NCBI RefSeq assembly: GCF_000426705.1
Contig: NZ_AUFW01000007.1
Location: 248,001-312,000 of the forward strand
Direction of reading: 5' to 3'
DNA length: 64,000 nucleotides
Source of the DNA: Spirochaeta cellobiosiphila DSM 17781
Lineage (GTDB): Bacteria > Spirochaetota > Spirochaetia > DSM-17781
Shown here piece after piece: positions 25,796 through 34,354 of this stretch (its first letter is position 1; every line of letters starts with the position of its first letter). Both the position numbers and the translations under genes were made by a program. The notes beneath the pieces are model-generated. The model was given only the letters and a program-made list of their open reading frames with translations, did not search any database and was not told the origin of the DNA.

Positions 25796-26303
25796 AGATC
25801 TTCCTGTACCATTGAGATTTATTTCTAAACTCTTGAGCAAACAATCCCATCAAAAACCCACTCACAGTTCCGACGGTAATAAAAATAGGTAGGATAACAA
25901 GAGAATTTTGTCCAAAAATAAAGAATATCGATAATAAAAGCTGTATGGCATTACTGGTTAAGGCTCCAGCCATACTAATACCGACTAGAGAAATCCACTT
26001 TTGATAAAATAATCGATGAAGGGTATACATGACAAACAAACTCGAAAAAGTACCTAATAAGCTAAACACAAAAACATAACTGGCCAATGTCCCATTCACA
26101 ACTCCCTGACCTACAACTTTTATAAGGGATAACAAGAGAAGTTCAGGAAAAGTAAATATATCTAAAGCCAGAATAATAGGAATATTAGCTAAACCTAATC
26201 GCATAAAAGGAAGAGGTTTGGGAAACAAAAACTCAATGGCGGCAAAGAACAAACTTATAGCCCCGAGTAAGGGGATTAAATCCCTTTTAGTAGGAATTGA
26301 CAT
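25779..26303 (-). CDS. eetB: Gx transporter / heptaprenyl diphosphate synthase component I family (EetB-like)
   Basis: This 174-residue integral membrane protein has about five helices. It starts MSIPTKRDLIPLLGAIS and contains LGLANIPIILALDIF and KVVGQGVVNGTLASY, typical of the COG4769 family. The family is often annotated as component I of heptaprenyl diphosphate synthase but looks like a transporter or membrane scaffold. It recurs beside NusG-domain-II proteins in extracellular electron transfer loci, where I recall it as EetB. AAGGAGG nine bases upstream of 26303 fixes the start. It overlaps EetA-like by 17 bases. Confidence 0.75.
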   Translation of the reverse strand: MSIPTKRDLIPLLGAISLFFAAIEFLFPKPLPFMRLGLANIPIILALDIFTFPELLLLSLIKVVGQGVVNGTLASYVFVFSLLGTFSSLFVMYTLHRLFYQKWISLVGISMAGALTSNAIQLLLSIFFIFGQNSLVILPIFITVGTVSGFLMGLFAQEFRNKSQWYRKIYEAQR

Positions 26304-26655
26304 CAATAGGAGCCTCCTTACTTTCTTCACCTACAACTCTAAACAATAACCCATTTGGTAAGCAGGCAATCCATTGATTATTCTTATGAATGGGAGGTGT
26401 TGTTACGCATAATTTATTAAGACAAGGAGAATCTAATACATCTACATATCCATTTTTTATAACAAAATGGGTATCACCTAAAGGACCTGCAACATAACCA
26501 TCATAATCTTTATCTAGGGCATAAACCCAAGTGTTATCACCTTGAGTGATAACCAACTTTAAGCTATCCATCCTTTGCATACCTGTAACAATCAAATACA
26601 AAGATAGACTAAGAGCTACCAGGCTTATGATGTAATCCAGTAATTTTAATCGCAT
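26287..26655 (-). CDS. eetA: NusG domain II-containing membrane-anchored protein (EetA-like)
   Basis: The product of about 122 residues has an N-terminal membrane anchor (LLDYIISLVALSLSLYLIV) and an outside domain with the NusG_II features SPCLNKLCVTTPPI and IACLPNGLLFRV. The two cysteines of CLNKLC and a third in IACLPN are conserved in the family. The longer frame from 26697 is also possible. I prefer 26655 because the anchor then starts at once and a TTGACC/TACTTT promoter ends six bases upstream, though no Shine-Dalgarno is visible. It heads the eetA-eetB-ecfT-like operon. Confidence 0.75.
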   Translation of the reverse strand: MRLKLLDYIISLVALSLSLYLIVTGMQRMDSLKLVITQGDNTWVYALDKDYDGYVAGPLGDTHFVIKNGYVDVLDSPCLNKLCVTTPPIHKNNQWIACLPNGLLFRVVGEESKEAPIDVNSY

Positions 26656-26661
26656 ATTGCA

Positions 26662-26690
26662 AAAGTAGAGTTGTTTTTCAACTTGGTCAA
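26662..26690 (-). promoter_or_regulatory. Candidate eetA promoter with very short leader
   Basis: TTGACC (26685-26690) and TACTTT (26662-26667) are separated by 17 bases on the minus strand. The ATG at 26655 starts six bases after the -10 box, so a transcript from it would be nearly leaderless. Confidence 0.4.
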
Positions 26691-26698
26691 GGAACATC

Positions 26699-26728
26699 TT
26701 GCAACTAAAGCAAAAGAAAACTTACAAT
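26699..26728 (+). promoter_or_regulatory. Candidate promoter of the PEGA/TPR gene with very short leader
   Basis: TTGCAA (26699-26704) and TACAAT (26723-26728) have an 18-base spacer. The ATG at 26735 follows the -10 box after six bases and no Shine-Dalgarno is present, again pointing to a leaderless mRNA. Confidence 0.35.
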
Positions 26729-26734
26729 TTAATT

Positions 26735-27736
26735 ATGAAGCGTAGCCTAATAATGATTAGTTATTTATGGATCACAGTTCTCCTTTGGGGTCAAACATCC
26801 TCTAATGACATGGCTAATGTATTTATTGTGTCAGAACCTCAAAATGCTCATATCATAGTGAACAATCAGGCTATTACCCAAAAAACTCCCGCCTTAATAA
26901 AGCTCCCTATCAATTCTAAACATTCCCTATCTCTTTTAAAGGATGACTACAAATTATTATCCATAGAGTTTTCAGTGGATAAAAATAACATTGTAATAAA
27001 CAAAACATTGGAATCTAATTATATAATTGTAGAAAATCCAGACTCAAGTAAAAGCCAGAGTTCAAAATATTTAAAAATACCTGAAGGAGAATATTCTATA
27101 GACAGAACTAACATGGATGGATTTATACAACCTCAGTATCCCCATAAAAACCAAATGTTGTTAATGAATATTTTTTCAATCCCTTTTTATTTTGTTACTA
27201 CAATTGCCTGGTTCTCCCAGGAAGAGTTAACACCATCACGTACAACTATGGCCTTATCAGGAGCTTCACTCACTTTATTTCTATCCAATTTAATTCTTCA
27301 CAAAAAAAGAAATGATTATGAAAGAAACTTTTACAGTTCAATTCAGGAGATTGATAACGAAAGCTATAATGATCAATTAGAATTTGATAAAGGAGAAATA
27401 TATCTGCAACAAGGGTTATTCATCGATGCTGAGAAAACTTATCTGGATATTTTGCAATTAAATAAGGACAAAAGTATATATCCCATTATTTTTTACAAAC
27501 TTGCAAAGCTCCATCTTATTATGGGGAAAACAGATATAAGCGAGGAAGAACTGTTACTTATACTAACGAATTATCCTCATCCGGATGTGTATGATAAAAC
27601 ACTAAAGACTTTAGCTGATATATCTATTGTAAAAGGAAATGTATCAAAAGGAATCGAATACTTAAACAAGATTACTTACATTGATCCAATTTATTCAAAA
27701 GAAGATATTAAAAATATTATCGAGGCATTAAAGTGA
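26735..27736 (+). CDS. Exported PEGA domain protein with TPR-like repeats
   Basis: The 333-residue protein has a signal peptide (MKRSLIMISYLWITVLLWG). It is followed by a PEGA domain of about 70 residues, with VFIVSEPQNAHIIVNNQAI and KTPALIKLP. A hydrophobic segment lies around residues 145-195. The C-terminal 120 residues carry helical tetratricopeptide-like repeats (QGLFIDAEKTYLDILQLN). PEGA domains occur in surface-layer and envelope proteins. The stop codon overlaps the GTG start of the next gene (GTGA), so the two are coupled. The frame can be extended to a TTG at 26699, but the signal peptide favours 26735. Confidence 0.7.
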   Translation: MKRSLIMISYLWITVLLWGQTSSNDMANVFIVSEPQNAHIIVNNQAITQKTPALIKLPINSKHSLSLLKDDYKLLSIEFSVDKNNIVINKTLESNYIIVENPDSSKSQSSKYLKIPEGEYSIDRTNMDGFIQPQYPHKNQMLLMNIFSIPFYFVTTIAWFSQEELTPSRTTMALSGASLTLFLSNLILHKKRNDYERNFYSSIQEIDNESYNDQLEFDKGEIYLQQGLFIDAEKTYLDILQLNKDKSIYPIIFYKLAKLHLIMGKTDISEEELLLILTNYPHPDVYDKTLKTLADISIVKGNVSKGIEYLNKITYIDPIYSKEDIKNIIEALK

Positions 27737-28263
27737 AGAGCATATTCTTAATCATGCTATTTCCAATATTTGTCCTATCTCCCTGGGCTCAAGATTCAGG
27801 AATAGAAAATATGGTTCTCAATAATGAGTCCATATCATCCTCAGAACTGGAGGATATAAAAGAATGGATGGAGTCATTATCAGATAGTAATAACCAGGAA
27901 CTAATAAATACGAGTTTAAGTTTATATATTATAAGTCTTGAAAAGCATAAAACATCCAACACAAATAGGGATGCAATTGAACAACTTTATATTGATGAAA
28001 CTAATAGAATAAGAAACTTAAAGATTTCAAGACTATTAAGAAAAGTATCATTAATAACAGGAACAGTAGCATTGGGAAGTACTATCTTATTTGATATCAT
28101 CTCTGAAGAGAATTATTCCGTATACTCTGATAATGGCAACACTGAGAATGTAAGAGATTCAGCTTATCAAGACTATAAGACATCAAGGGATATATCGATA
28201 ACCAGTCTGGCCCTATTAGCATTTTCTGGATTAAATTATTTAATTGCTCTAAACATGGAATAA
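27733..28263 (+). CDS. Exported membrane protein, unknown family
   Basis: The 176-residue product begins with a signal peptide (GTG start, MKSIFLIMLFPIFVLSPWAQ). It has a charged helical middle and two hydrophobic segments, near residues 100-115 and 155-172. No family is recognised. It overlaps the PEGA/TPR gene by four bases and probably works with it in the envelope. Its stop codon directly abuts the stop codon of the convergent cyclase gene. Confidence 0.65.
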   Translation: MKSIFLIMLFPIFVLSPWAQDSGIENMVLNNESISSSELEDIKEWMESLSDSNNQELINTSLSLYIISLEKHKTSNTNRDAIEQLYIDETNRIRNLKISRLLRKVSLITGTVALGSTILFDIISEENYSVYSDNGNTENVRDSAYQDYKTSRDISITSLALLAFSGLNYLIALNME

Positions 28264-29922
28264 CTACTTTTCTTTTAAAACTTCTAGTCCTACCCAACCT
28301 TCATCAGGTGGAGTGGCTATATAAATTTTGCTTCGCTCTTTGTATATTTTTGCAATAACATCATCAGGATCAAATATTAATATTCTATCGAAATATTTCA
28401 GGGCGTTTTTAAAATCTTTTGCATAGTAAAATGATAGTCCTGCATGATGATGGTTCCATATTTTTTCCTCTTCAGCAGTTAAGACCCTTTTCGCTGTGTA
28501 AATATTTTCCCCCGTAGTCTTGCCTTTAACAACAACCTTATCAACTAGTCGACAGGGATATTCAGACTTTACACGGCGATAAACAGCTTCACTAAAAATC
28601 AACTTCTGTCCGTATTTTTTGGTTAGTCCTTCTAAACGTGATGCCAGATTAACTTCATCCCCTATAACCGTATAATCCATCTTTTTATCACTACCAATGT
28701 TACCGACAGTGACTAATCCATAGTTAATTCCTATTCCTGTGTTAAATTCAGGTTGATTCTGTTCTCTTTGCTTTTCATTAAAAATTTGTATAGCATCAAT
28801 CATTCCCAAAGCCGCATTAACAGCTGATAAAGCATCATTATCACCTTTTATGGGAGCGCCATAAAAAGCCATGATGGCATCACCAATATATTTATCAACA
28901 ATCCCTCCCTCAGACACAATGATATCTACCATAATGGAAAAATATCTATTTAAGGTTTGAACTAACTCTTCAGGAGTTAGCCCTTCACTTATGGTTGTAA
29001 ATGATCTTATATCTGAGAAAAAAATCGCTAAACGTCGTTTGTCACCGACTAACATAGCCTCAGGGTTTATAAACACCTTATCTATGACATCTTTAGGTAC
29101 ATACTTCTGAAATATATTCCTAATCTTCTTTTCTCTTTTTTCAGCTAACACTGATTGAAAAGCAAAATTCTTTATTTGACTATAGGCCTTATCAAGTTCC
29201 TGAATCATAACATTGAACGTCCCTGCCAGTTCCCCCACTTCATCATTGAACTGAACTGGAACCCTCTGATTTAAGTCATTATGAGTTATTATTTCTTTCA
29301 TGGACTTAACGACTTTACCAAGGGGATTAATAATTATCTGCACAAATATCATTAACATTATGATCGCAATACAGGCAGCAATTCCCATGATAATCAACGT
29401 CTGTTTTAAGATATTAGAGACCTCTTGGTAAAAAACATTTCTCGCCTCCGAAATATACACCCACCAATTGAAGGGAGCAAAAAAGAAAGCTTGTCCAACT
29501 CTATCTTCATTAGACAAAGACATTATGGTCCAACCTTCCTTCTTACTTGTAAGACTTTCTCTTAATGTACTTATATCTTCTGAGGATAAAGGTTCATTAG
29601 AAGTATCAAAAACAATACCCAAATCAGGATGGATAGCTATTATTCTCTCTGTATCACTTCTCACGAGTGTAGAGGCATAGGAAGCAATTGCCTTTTTAGA
29701 TATTTCGAGGTATTGGGGTCTATCAATTAATCTATTGCTAACGAGAAGATCCCACTGATTATCAGCGTACTTTTTAAGTTCCTTTGCTTTAAATCCTAAA
29801 AAATCTACTGCTATTCTGGTTATTGCATTTTGAGCTGCAAATGATGATGAGAAACCAGCAATAGATAACGTAGAGACAATCAAAGGCAAAACAATTAAAA
29901 TAATCTTACTTCTTACTTTCAT
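28264..29922 (-). CDS. Membrane-bound class III adenylate/guanylate cyclase with HAMP domain
   Basis: Two membrane helices (about 5-25 and 170-200) flank an outside sensor domain of about 150 residues. Then come a HAMP linker (IINPLGKVVKSMKEI, near 200-250), a short coiled coil and a class III cyclase domain (about 285-460). The metal-binding Asp is in LAIFFSDIRSFTT and the second in VDKYIGDAIMAFYG. The segment DYTVIGDEVNLASRLEG is typical of bacterial adenylate cyclases. A short TPR-like tail follows. The product should be cAMP (less likely cGMP) made on an external signal. I prefer ATG 29922 over a TTG 48 bases upstream. Confidence 0.88.
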   Translation of the reverse strand: MKVRSKIILIVLPLIVSTLSIAGFSSSFAAQNAITRIAVDFLGFKAKELKKYADNQWDLLVSNRLIDRPQYLEISKKAIASYASTLVRSDTERIIAIHPDLGIVFDTSNEPLSSEDISTLRESLTSKKEGWTIMSLSNEDRVGQAFFFAPFNWWVYISEARNVFYQEVSNILKQTLIIMGIAACIAIIMLMIFVQIIINPLGKVVKSMKEIITHNDLNQRVPVQFNDEVGELAGTFNVMIQELDKAYSQIKNFAFQSVLAEKREKKIRNIFQKYVPKDVIDKVFINPEAMLVGDKRRLAIFFSDIRSFTTISEGLTPEELVQTLNRYFSIMVDIIVSEGGIVDKYIGDAIMAFYGAPIKGDNDALSAVNAALGMIDAIQIFNEKQREQNQPEFNTGIGINYGLVTVGNIGSDKKMDYTVIGDEVNLASRLEGLTKKYGQKLIFSEAVYRRVKSEYPCRLVDKVVVKGKTTGENIYTAKRVLTAEEEKIWNHHHAGLSFYYAKDFKNALKYFDRILIFDPDDVIAKIYKERSKIYIATPPDEGWVGLEVLKEK

Positions 29923-29996
29923 CTTTATTAAGAATCGACAGATAAAAGTTGCTCTTAAAGAGATATTCAATAGAATTAATTAGTAGAAGGTGTTTT

Positions 29997-32162
29997 TTGG
30001 AAATTCAAGACTTAAAGACCGAGGAAGAGCGACTCAAAGAAGAAGGTTTTTCTCAACAAGACAAAGACGAGATCTTTGATCAGATAGATCAAATTGCTCA
30101 AAAAAACAAAATACATATTACTCCTGAAATTTTCGAGGTACGAACTCATAAAGGTAATATATTTCCATGGCTTGTCAATATCATTGCACTCATTACCATC
30201 CCCTTAGCGTTTTACATAATAAGCAGATATTTCACACAGAAAGAGAACAGTATTACCTTAGAAACTAACACCTATTTTTCCGGAGAAGGACAATTAATAT
30301 CAGAAGTAATTAAAGAATCAGAAGCAAAGCTAGAAGCAAAACAAGGTGAAATCAATAAAATCAAATCAGAACTAAATAACATTAATGCTCAACAAGAAGC
30401 ATTGTTAAACAATATGCAAAATCAGATTACTGAGAAAGAGGAAGAATTACGCAGTCAATATGAAATAGCCCTGGAAGAAGAACGGCAACGCTTAATCGAT
30501 CAGGGAATGGCTCAAAGTGAAATAACAAAACTTCTGGAAGAATGGGAACAACAGAAAAAACAAGAGCTTTCTACAACACTTGAAAATTTTAAAGCTTCTG
30601 CCGCTCAAGAGTTGGAAGAAAAAGAAACAGACCTGAAAAACACCAGACTTCAACTGGAGAATGTCCTGGAAAGCGCAGAACAGGAACAGCAAAGACTTAT
30701 CGAAGAAACTAATAGAACTAAGGAAGAGTCAGAAGCACTTAAGAATGAAAATGAACAAATAACAGATGAACTTGATAGACTCATGGGGACGAAACTTCAA
30801 GAAGATTTGTACACGGATCAACTTATTCAAACCTATCAACAAATAAAATATGATCTTGAAACTGGCAACAAAACCAAAGCAAATGAAGATTTGCTACTTC
30901 TCACTTCGCTTATAGATGATATTTCTACAAAAAAATTACCCTCCTTGAAAAAAAGAATAGAGACAGAAAGATTTGTGATTTCTCTTATATCTACCTTGCT
31001 TTTGGACACTGAAGATTCACCATGGTCGCAGAACAACCTGTTACTAGATTCACTGGATGAAAAGATAGCAGAGGCAACAGAGTTAAAAGCAAAAGGACAA
31101 CAGCAAGAAGCCTCTAAAGTTTTCAATGATGTTATTACCACTTTTGATGCTATTAATACGGCGCATACTCAATTAAATGAGATAAAAGATGAAATCCAAC
31201 AAGCTAAGCTAAATGAAGCTTATAAAACGGCACAGCTTGATGGTAACAAGATTAATTCTTATCTCAATTTTATTAGAGAGTTTTTTCCAGATCCTATTAT
31301 GGGAAAATCATTAACTAATGAAATAGCTAATGATTGGGAACAAAAAAACTCACAGTTAGAAGTACAGAAATCAGAACTAGCAAACTCTTCCATACAGATA
31401 ACTAGTTTAGAAAGGGAAAACCAAGAATTATCAGACAACTTAAACATGCTAGAAACAGTTATCACAAATAATCAAGAACGTATTGATTACTATGAAGAAT
31501 ATGCCATTCAACTAAGTGATTTAACAAGCAAATATGTCACTATAAGTAAGTTAATTGAAGATAATATAGAAAATAATAATGATAAGGAACTTCAACAGAA
31601 TATGAGCCAGCTAGGAACTTTATTTAATACAAACATTGCTCAAAATATCCTTCCTAATATAGGACATAACTATCAAGTCCTCATTGATTACATACAAAAT
31701 AAAACAAAACAAGAAATAGCTTTTAATAACAATGATTCTGTTAATGATATTCTTAGGGTTATAAAATACATGTCAGGTTCAGAAAACTTAACAGAAGAAG
31801 ACAAAACTATATTAGAAGATCAAATCCAAGATAATCAGGAATTAAATGATATTATTGAAGAACTAAGGACATTAGCGATTCGAGGGCAAAAAAGTTCTCT
31901 CCAATCAAAGGAATATCTACTATTAGGAGCTGTTAGCTATAAATTAAACGATTCAATAATAGTTGAACGTTTGACGGATATTTTAGTAACTGACAAACAA
32001 AAGGTCCAATTCAGACGTCAAATCAAAGGGGAAAGTGTTATCATTGCAGAAGGTGAGATAAGATCCTTTGAAGGATCTAAAGTATTAACAAATATATCAT
32101 CTATTATTGATCAAGAACCCCGTAGTGGGGATATAGTATTTGTAGAAATGTTAATAAAATAA
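29997..32162 (+). CDS. Large membrane-anchored coiled-coil protein
   Basis: The product of about 721 residues has a short cytoplasmic N-terminus, one membrane helix (IFPWLVNIIALITIPLAFYI, near residue 55-75) and long coiled-coil stretches (about 110-290 and 470-530). A C-terminal globular domain ends in GDIVFVEMLIK. I recognise no family. The TTG start at 29997 has AGAAGG six bases upstream, and the frame extends to 29949 where it would overlap the divergent cyclase. A structural or signalling role at the inner membrane is likely. A response regulator follows 85 bases downstream. Confidence 0.65.
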   Translation: MEIQDLKTEEERLKEEGFSQQDKDEIFDQIDQIAQKNKIHITPEIFEVRTHKGNIFPWLVNIIALITIPLAFYIISRYFTQKENSITLETNTYFSGEGQLISEVIKESEAKLEAKQGEINKIKSELNNINAQQEALLNNMQNQITEKEEELRSQYEIALEEERQRLIDQGMAQSEITKLLEEWEQQKKQELSTTLENFKASAAQELEEKETDLKNTRLQLENVLESAEQEQQRLIEETNRTKEESEALKNENEQITDELDRLMGTKLQEDLYTDQLIQTYQQIKYDLETGNKTKANEDLLLLTSLIDDISTKKLPSLKKRIETERFVISLISTLLLDTEDSPWSQNNLLLDSLDEKIAEATELKAKGQQQEASKVFNDVITTFDAINTAHTQLNEIKDEIQQAKLNEAYKTAQLDGNKINSYLNFIREFFPDPIMGKSLTNEIANDWEQKNSQLEVQKSELANSSIQITSLERENQELSDNLNMLETVITNNQERIDYYEEYAIQLSDLTSKYVTISKLIEDNIENNNDKELQQNMSQLGTLFNTNIAQNILPNIGHNYQVLIDYIQNKTKQEIAFNNNDSVNDILRVIKYMSGSENLTEEDKTILEDQIQDNQELNDIIEELRTLAIRGQKSSLQSKEYLLLGAVSYKLNDSIIVERLTDILVTDKQKVQFRRQIKGESVIIAEGEIRSFEGSKVLTNISSIIDQEPRSGDIVFVEMLIK

Positions 32163-32170
32163 AAAATCTA

Positions 32171-32185
32171 TGATAATGATTATGA
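32171..32185. promoter_or_regulatory. Fur-family-like operator
   Basis: TGATAATGATTATGA differs at one base from the 7-1-7 Fur/Zur/PerR consensus TGATAAT-N-ATTATCA. It lies 63 bases before the response regulator start, with a TATAAT at 32208-32213 between them. In AT-rich DNA such a match can arise by chance. Confidence 0.35.
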
Positions 32186-32247
32186 TCCATGATAAAATAT
32201 GAGTCCGTATAATCATTCTGATTTGCACGAAAATAAGTGAGGAGAAA

Positions 32248-32667
32248 ATGAATCGAGCAAAAATTTTGGTAGTAGATGATCGTCCTGAAAATCTACTTGC
32301 CTTTGGGTTGGTCCTTAGTGATATTGATGCAGATATAGTGAATGCGGCATCAGGAGAGGAAGCTCTCGAAAAAGTTAAAACGAACGAATTTTCTATTGCT
32401 TTACTTGATATTCAAATGCCTGATATGGATGGCTATGAACTAGCTGAGCTCATTAGAAAAGATGAAAAGCATACAGAAATGCCTATTTTCTTTATATCAT
32501 CTATATTTGCAAAGGATTTTACCTTATTCCCGGGAGCTGAGCTTGGGCCTGTAGATTTTATGCAGAGACCATTTAAGAATGATCTATTTCTAATTAGAAT
32601 AAGAACTCTAGTGGAATATGTAAGAATGAAAAAACAGTTAGAAGAATTAAAACTTATGGAAAAGTAA
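32248..32667 (+). CDS. Single-domain response regulator
   Basis: The 139-residue protein is a receiver domain with no output domain. The acidic pair Asp10-Asp11 and the phosphorylation site Asp54 (ALLDIQMPDMDG) are present. The switch Thr/Ser is in FFISSIF. The conserved Lys of the last strand is Arg106 (DFMQRPF). GAGGAG three bases upstream supports the ATG. There is no histidine kinase next to it, and the long coiled-coil gene lies upstream. Confidence 0.88.
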   Translation: MNRAKILVVDDRPENLLAFGLVLSDIDADIVNAASGEEALEKVKTNEFSIALLDIQMPDMDGYELAELIRKDEKHTEMPIFFISSIFAKDFTLFPGAELGPVDFMQRPFKNDLFLIRIRTLVEYVRMKKQLEELKLMEK

Positions 32668-32669
32668 AT

Positions 32670-33263
32670 TTAGTAAGCAATTCGGTTTTCTAAAGAAATT
32701 GAAGGATGCTTTGTCCAATTGAGCACGGTAAGACTTGCAGAATCAAACGATGGAGCATCCCAAATATAGTTGATATTTCCATATTTTATCATTGTATATA
32801 TTACTTTTAATACCATTCCATGGGTAAAAATCAGTATCTTTTTATATCCATTTATTCTCTTTATATTATCCAGACAATAAGACACTCTAGACCATACCTC
32901 AGAAAAACCTTCTCCGTTAACAGCTTTATACTCTCTCGGAGTATTATGAAATGCTTCATACTCAGAGGCATACAACTTCTGTACTTCACCAACAGTTCTC
33001 CCCTGCCATTGACCTAAGTTTATTTCTCTAAAATCATCTAATAGAGTAATACCCATAATAGGATTCATCGCAATATTAGCTGTTGCAATAGTCCGTCCCA
33101 AACTAGAAGAATAGACATGATCATAAGATTTACGAGAGATAATCTTTTTCACTGACTTCGCTTGTTTGATTCCTTCTTCCGTTAAAGGAGAATCCAATTG
33201 ACCTTGAAAACGGCTTTGACAATTCCATAGGGTCTGACCATGTCTGATTAAGGATACTTCCAT
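32670..33263 (-). CDS. Histidine phosphatase (phosphoglycerate mutase-like) family protein
   Basis: This 197-residue protein starts MEVSLIRHGQTLWN, which contains the catalytic RHG motif. The proton-donor Glu lies in the FREINLGQWQG region, and the second catalytic His in ILIFTHGMVLK. The size fits the broad-specificity phosphatase or cobalamin phosphatase group (PhoE, CobC) better than glycolytic mutases. The ATG overlaps the DUF445 stop (TAATG), so I reject the longer frame starting at 33332. Confidence 0.88.
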   Translation of the reverse strand: MEVSLIRHGQTLWNCQSRFQGQLDSPLTEEGIKQAKSVKKIISRKSYDHVYSSSLGRTIATANIAMNPIMGITLLDDFREINLGQWQGRTVGEVQKLYASEYEAFHNTPREYKAVNGEGFSEVWSRVSYCLDNIKRINGYKKILIFTHGMVLKVIYTMIKYGNINYIWDAPSFDSASLTVLNWTKHPSISLENRIAY

Positions 33264-33985
33264 TATTTTCCTATAACTCCAACAACTAAACCAATTAATC
33301 CACCAAACAATCCCCCCCAGAGAACCAGCCATCCTAAATGTTTTCTTATCATGTTTTGAATTATATTCTTAACCATAAGGGGGGTTAATTCATCGAGTCT
33401 CTTCTTCACTATATTCTCTACATTATTAACTAAAGATTCGACATTAACAGAAGAATCCAACTCTAATTTTTTAAGAGTTTCCGGGGAGGAAACCTCTTCT
33501 TTAATAGCAACTTTTGAACGTTCTATAAAAGGAGCCCTGTACCCCTCAAGGACAGAAGAACCTCCGAACATAGACAACATGGAACCCAATTGACTTTCAA
33601 CGATAATATTAACCAATTCATCAAACAATTTATTAAAGTCAAGCTGATCTACCATATCGTTTATCTTGGAAGATATTCCATTATTGGAATTTTTCTCTGT
33701 TATATATTTTCTAATATTATCTTCACTAAAGAATTGATTCATGATGAGGTTTTGGATACCAGATTTAAACTCTTCAAAATGAAGAGGTATCACGCCGGAA
33801 CCATATAAAAAGGGTACCTTTTCAAATAGCATATAAACAGCCAACCAGTTTGTGACAGCTCCTGATAAGGCGAAGATACCTGCAGACATAACTTCAGATC
33901 GAAAGACAGGCATAAAGTACCCGACTATTATTATTAATATTGAAACAAGTGTTGTTATTAGGCTCATAGTACCTAAGGTAATCAT
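33263..33985 (-). CDS. DUF445 family membrane protein
   Basis: The 240-residue product has an N-terminal hydrophobic region, then GAVTNWLAVYMLFEKVPFLYGSG and VIPLHFEEFKSGIQ, which are hallmarks of DUF445. The long helical middle is followed by a C-terminal membrane helix (LVLWGGLFGGLIGLVVGVIG). The function is unknown. No Shine-Dalgarno is visible before ATG 33985. It is coupled to the phosphatase gene by a one-base overlap. Confidence 0.85.
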   Translation of the reverse strand: MITLGTMSLITTLVSILIIIVGYFMPVFRSEVMSAGIFALSGAVTNWLAVYMLFEKVPFLYGSGVIPLHFEEFKSGIQNLIMNQFFSEDNIRKYITEKNSNNGISSKINDMVDQLDFNKLFDELVNIIVESQLGSMLSMFGGSSVLEGYRAPFIERSKVAIKEEVSSPETLKKLELDSSVNVESLVNNVENIVKKRLDELTPLMVKNIIQNMIRKHLGWLVLWGGLFGGLIGLVVGVIGK

Positions 33986-34091
33986 ATTTTTATTTATTTG
34001 TTAATACCAAGATAATAAAGAATTATCTAAACCACTACGAATCTTTTGGCGAAAATTGTAGTAACAGTTCATCCAATACTAGGAGTAAATC

Positions 34092-34298
34092 ATGAAACTA
34101 TATGAAGTAAAGGGAAAAAATCCTCATAAGGAATACTTAAAAGTACTCGGGGAAACTAAAAATGGATTAGAAGTATTAATGATTCGCATAAAAGAAGACT
34201 ACACTAGTGAAAAAAGAGAGATATTACCAAAAGAACTATTTGAAACATGCCTTCGGACTCAATACTTAGTAGAATCAAGCAATTTTCTATCGGCATAA
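34092..34298 (+). CDS. Small hypothetical protein (68 aa)
   Basis: This small soluble protein has the mixed-charge sequence of a folded domain (start MKLYEVKGKNPHKEYLKVLG). AGGAG six bases before the ATG and a hairpin just after the stop support its being a real, independent gene. I recognise no family. Confidence 0.6.
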   Translation: MKLYEVKGKNPHKEYLKVLGETKNGLEVLMIRIKEDYTSEKREILPKELFETCLRTQYLVESSNFLSA

Positions 34299-34314
34299 GG
34301 AATAAAATGTTAGA

Positions 34315-34337
34315 GAGGTGCTAAGAAAAGGCACCTC
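34315..34337. terminator. Hairpin between convergent genes (weak terminator)
   Basis: GAGGTGC and GCACCTC pair perfectly around a 9-nt loop, between the stop of the 68-aa gene and the stop of ndk. Neither strand has a proper T-run after it, so termination strength is doubtful. Confidence 0.4.
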
Positions 34338-34354
34338 ATAACTCTATTATTTAC

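Noticed and set aside
32670-33332. Longer histidine phosphatase with 23 extra N-terminal residues
   Set aside because: The extension encodes a Trp/Gly-rich stretch inside the DUF445 gene. The ATG at 33263 gives the canonical N-terminus ending in R-H-G and couples to the upstream stop.
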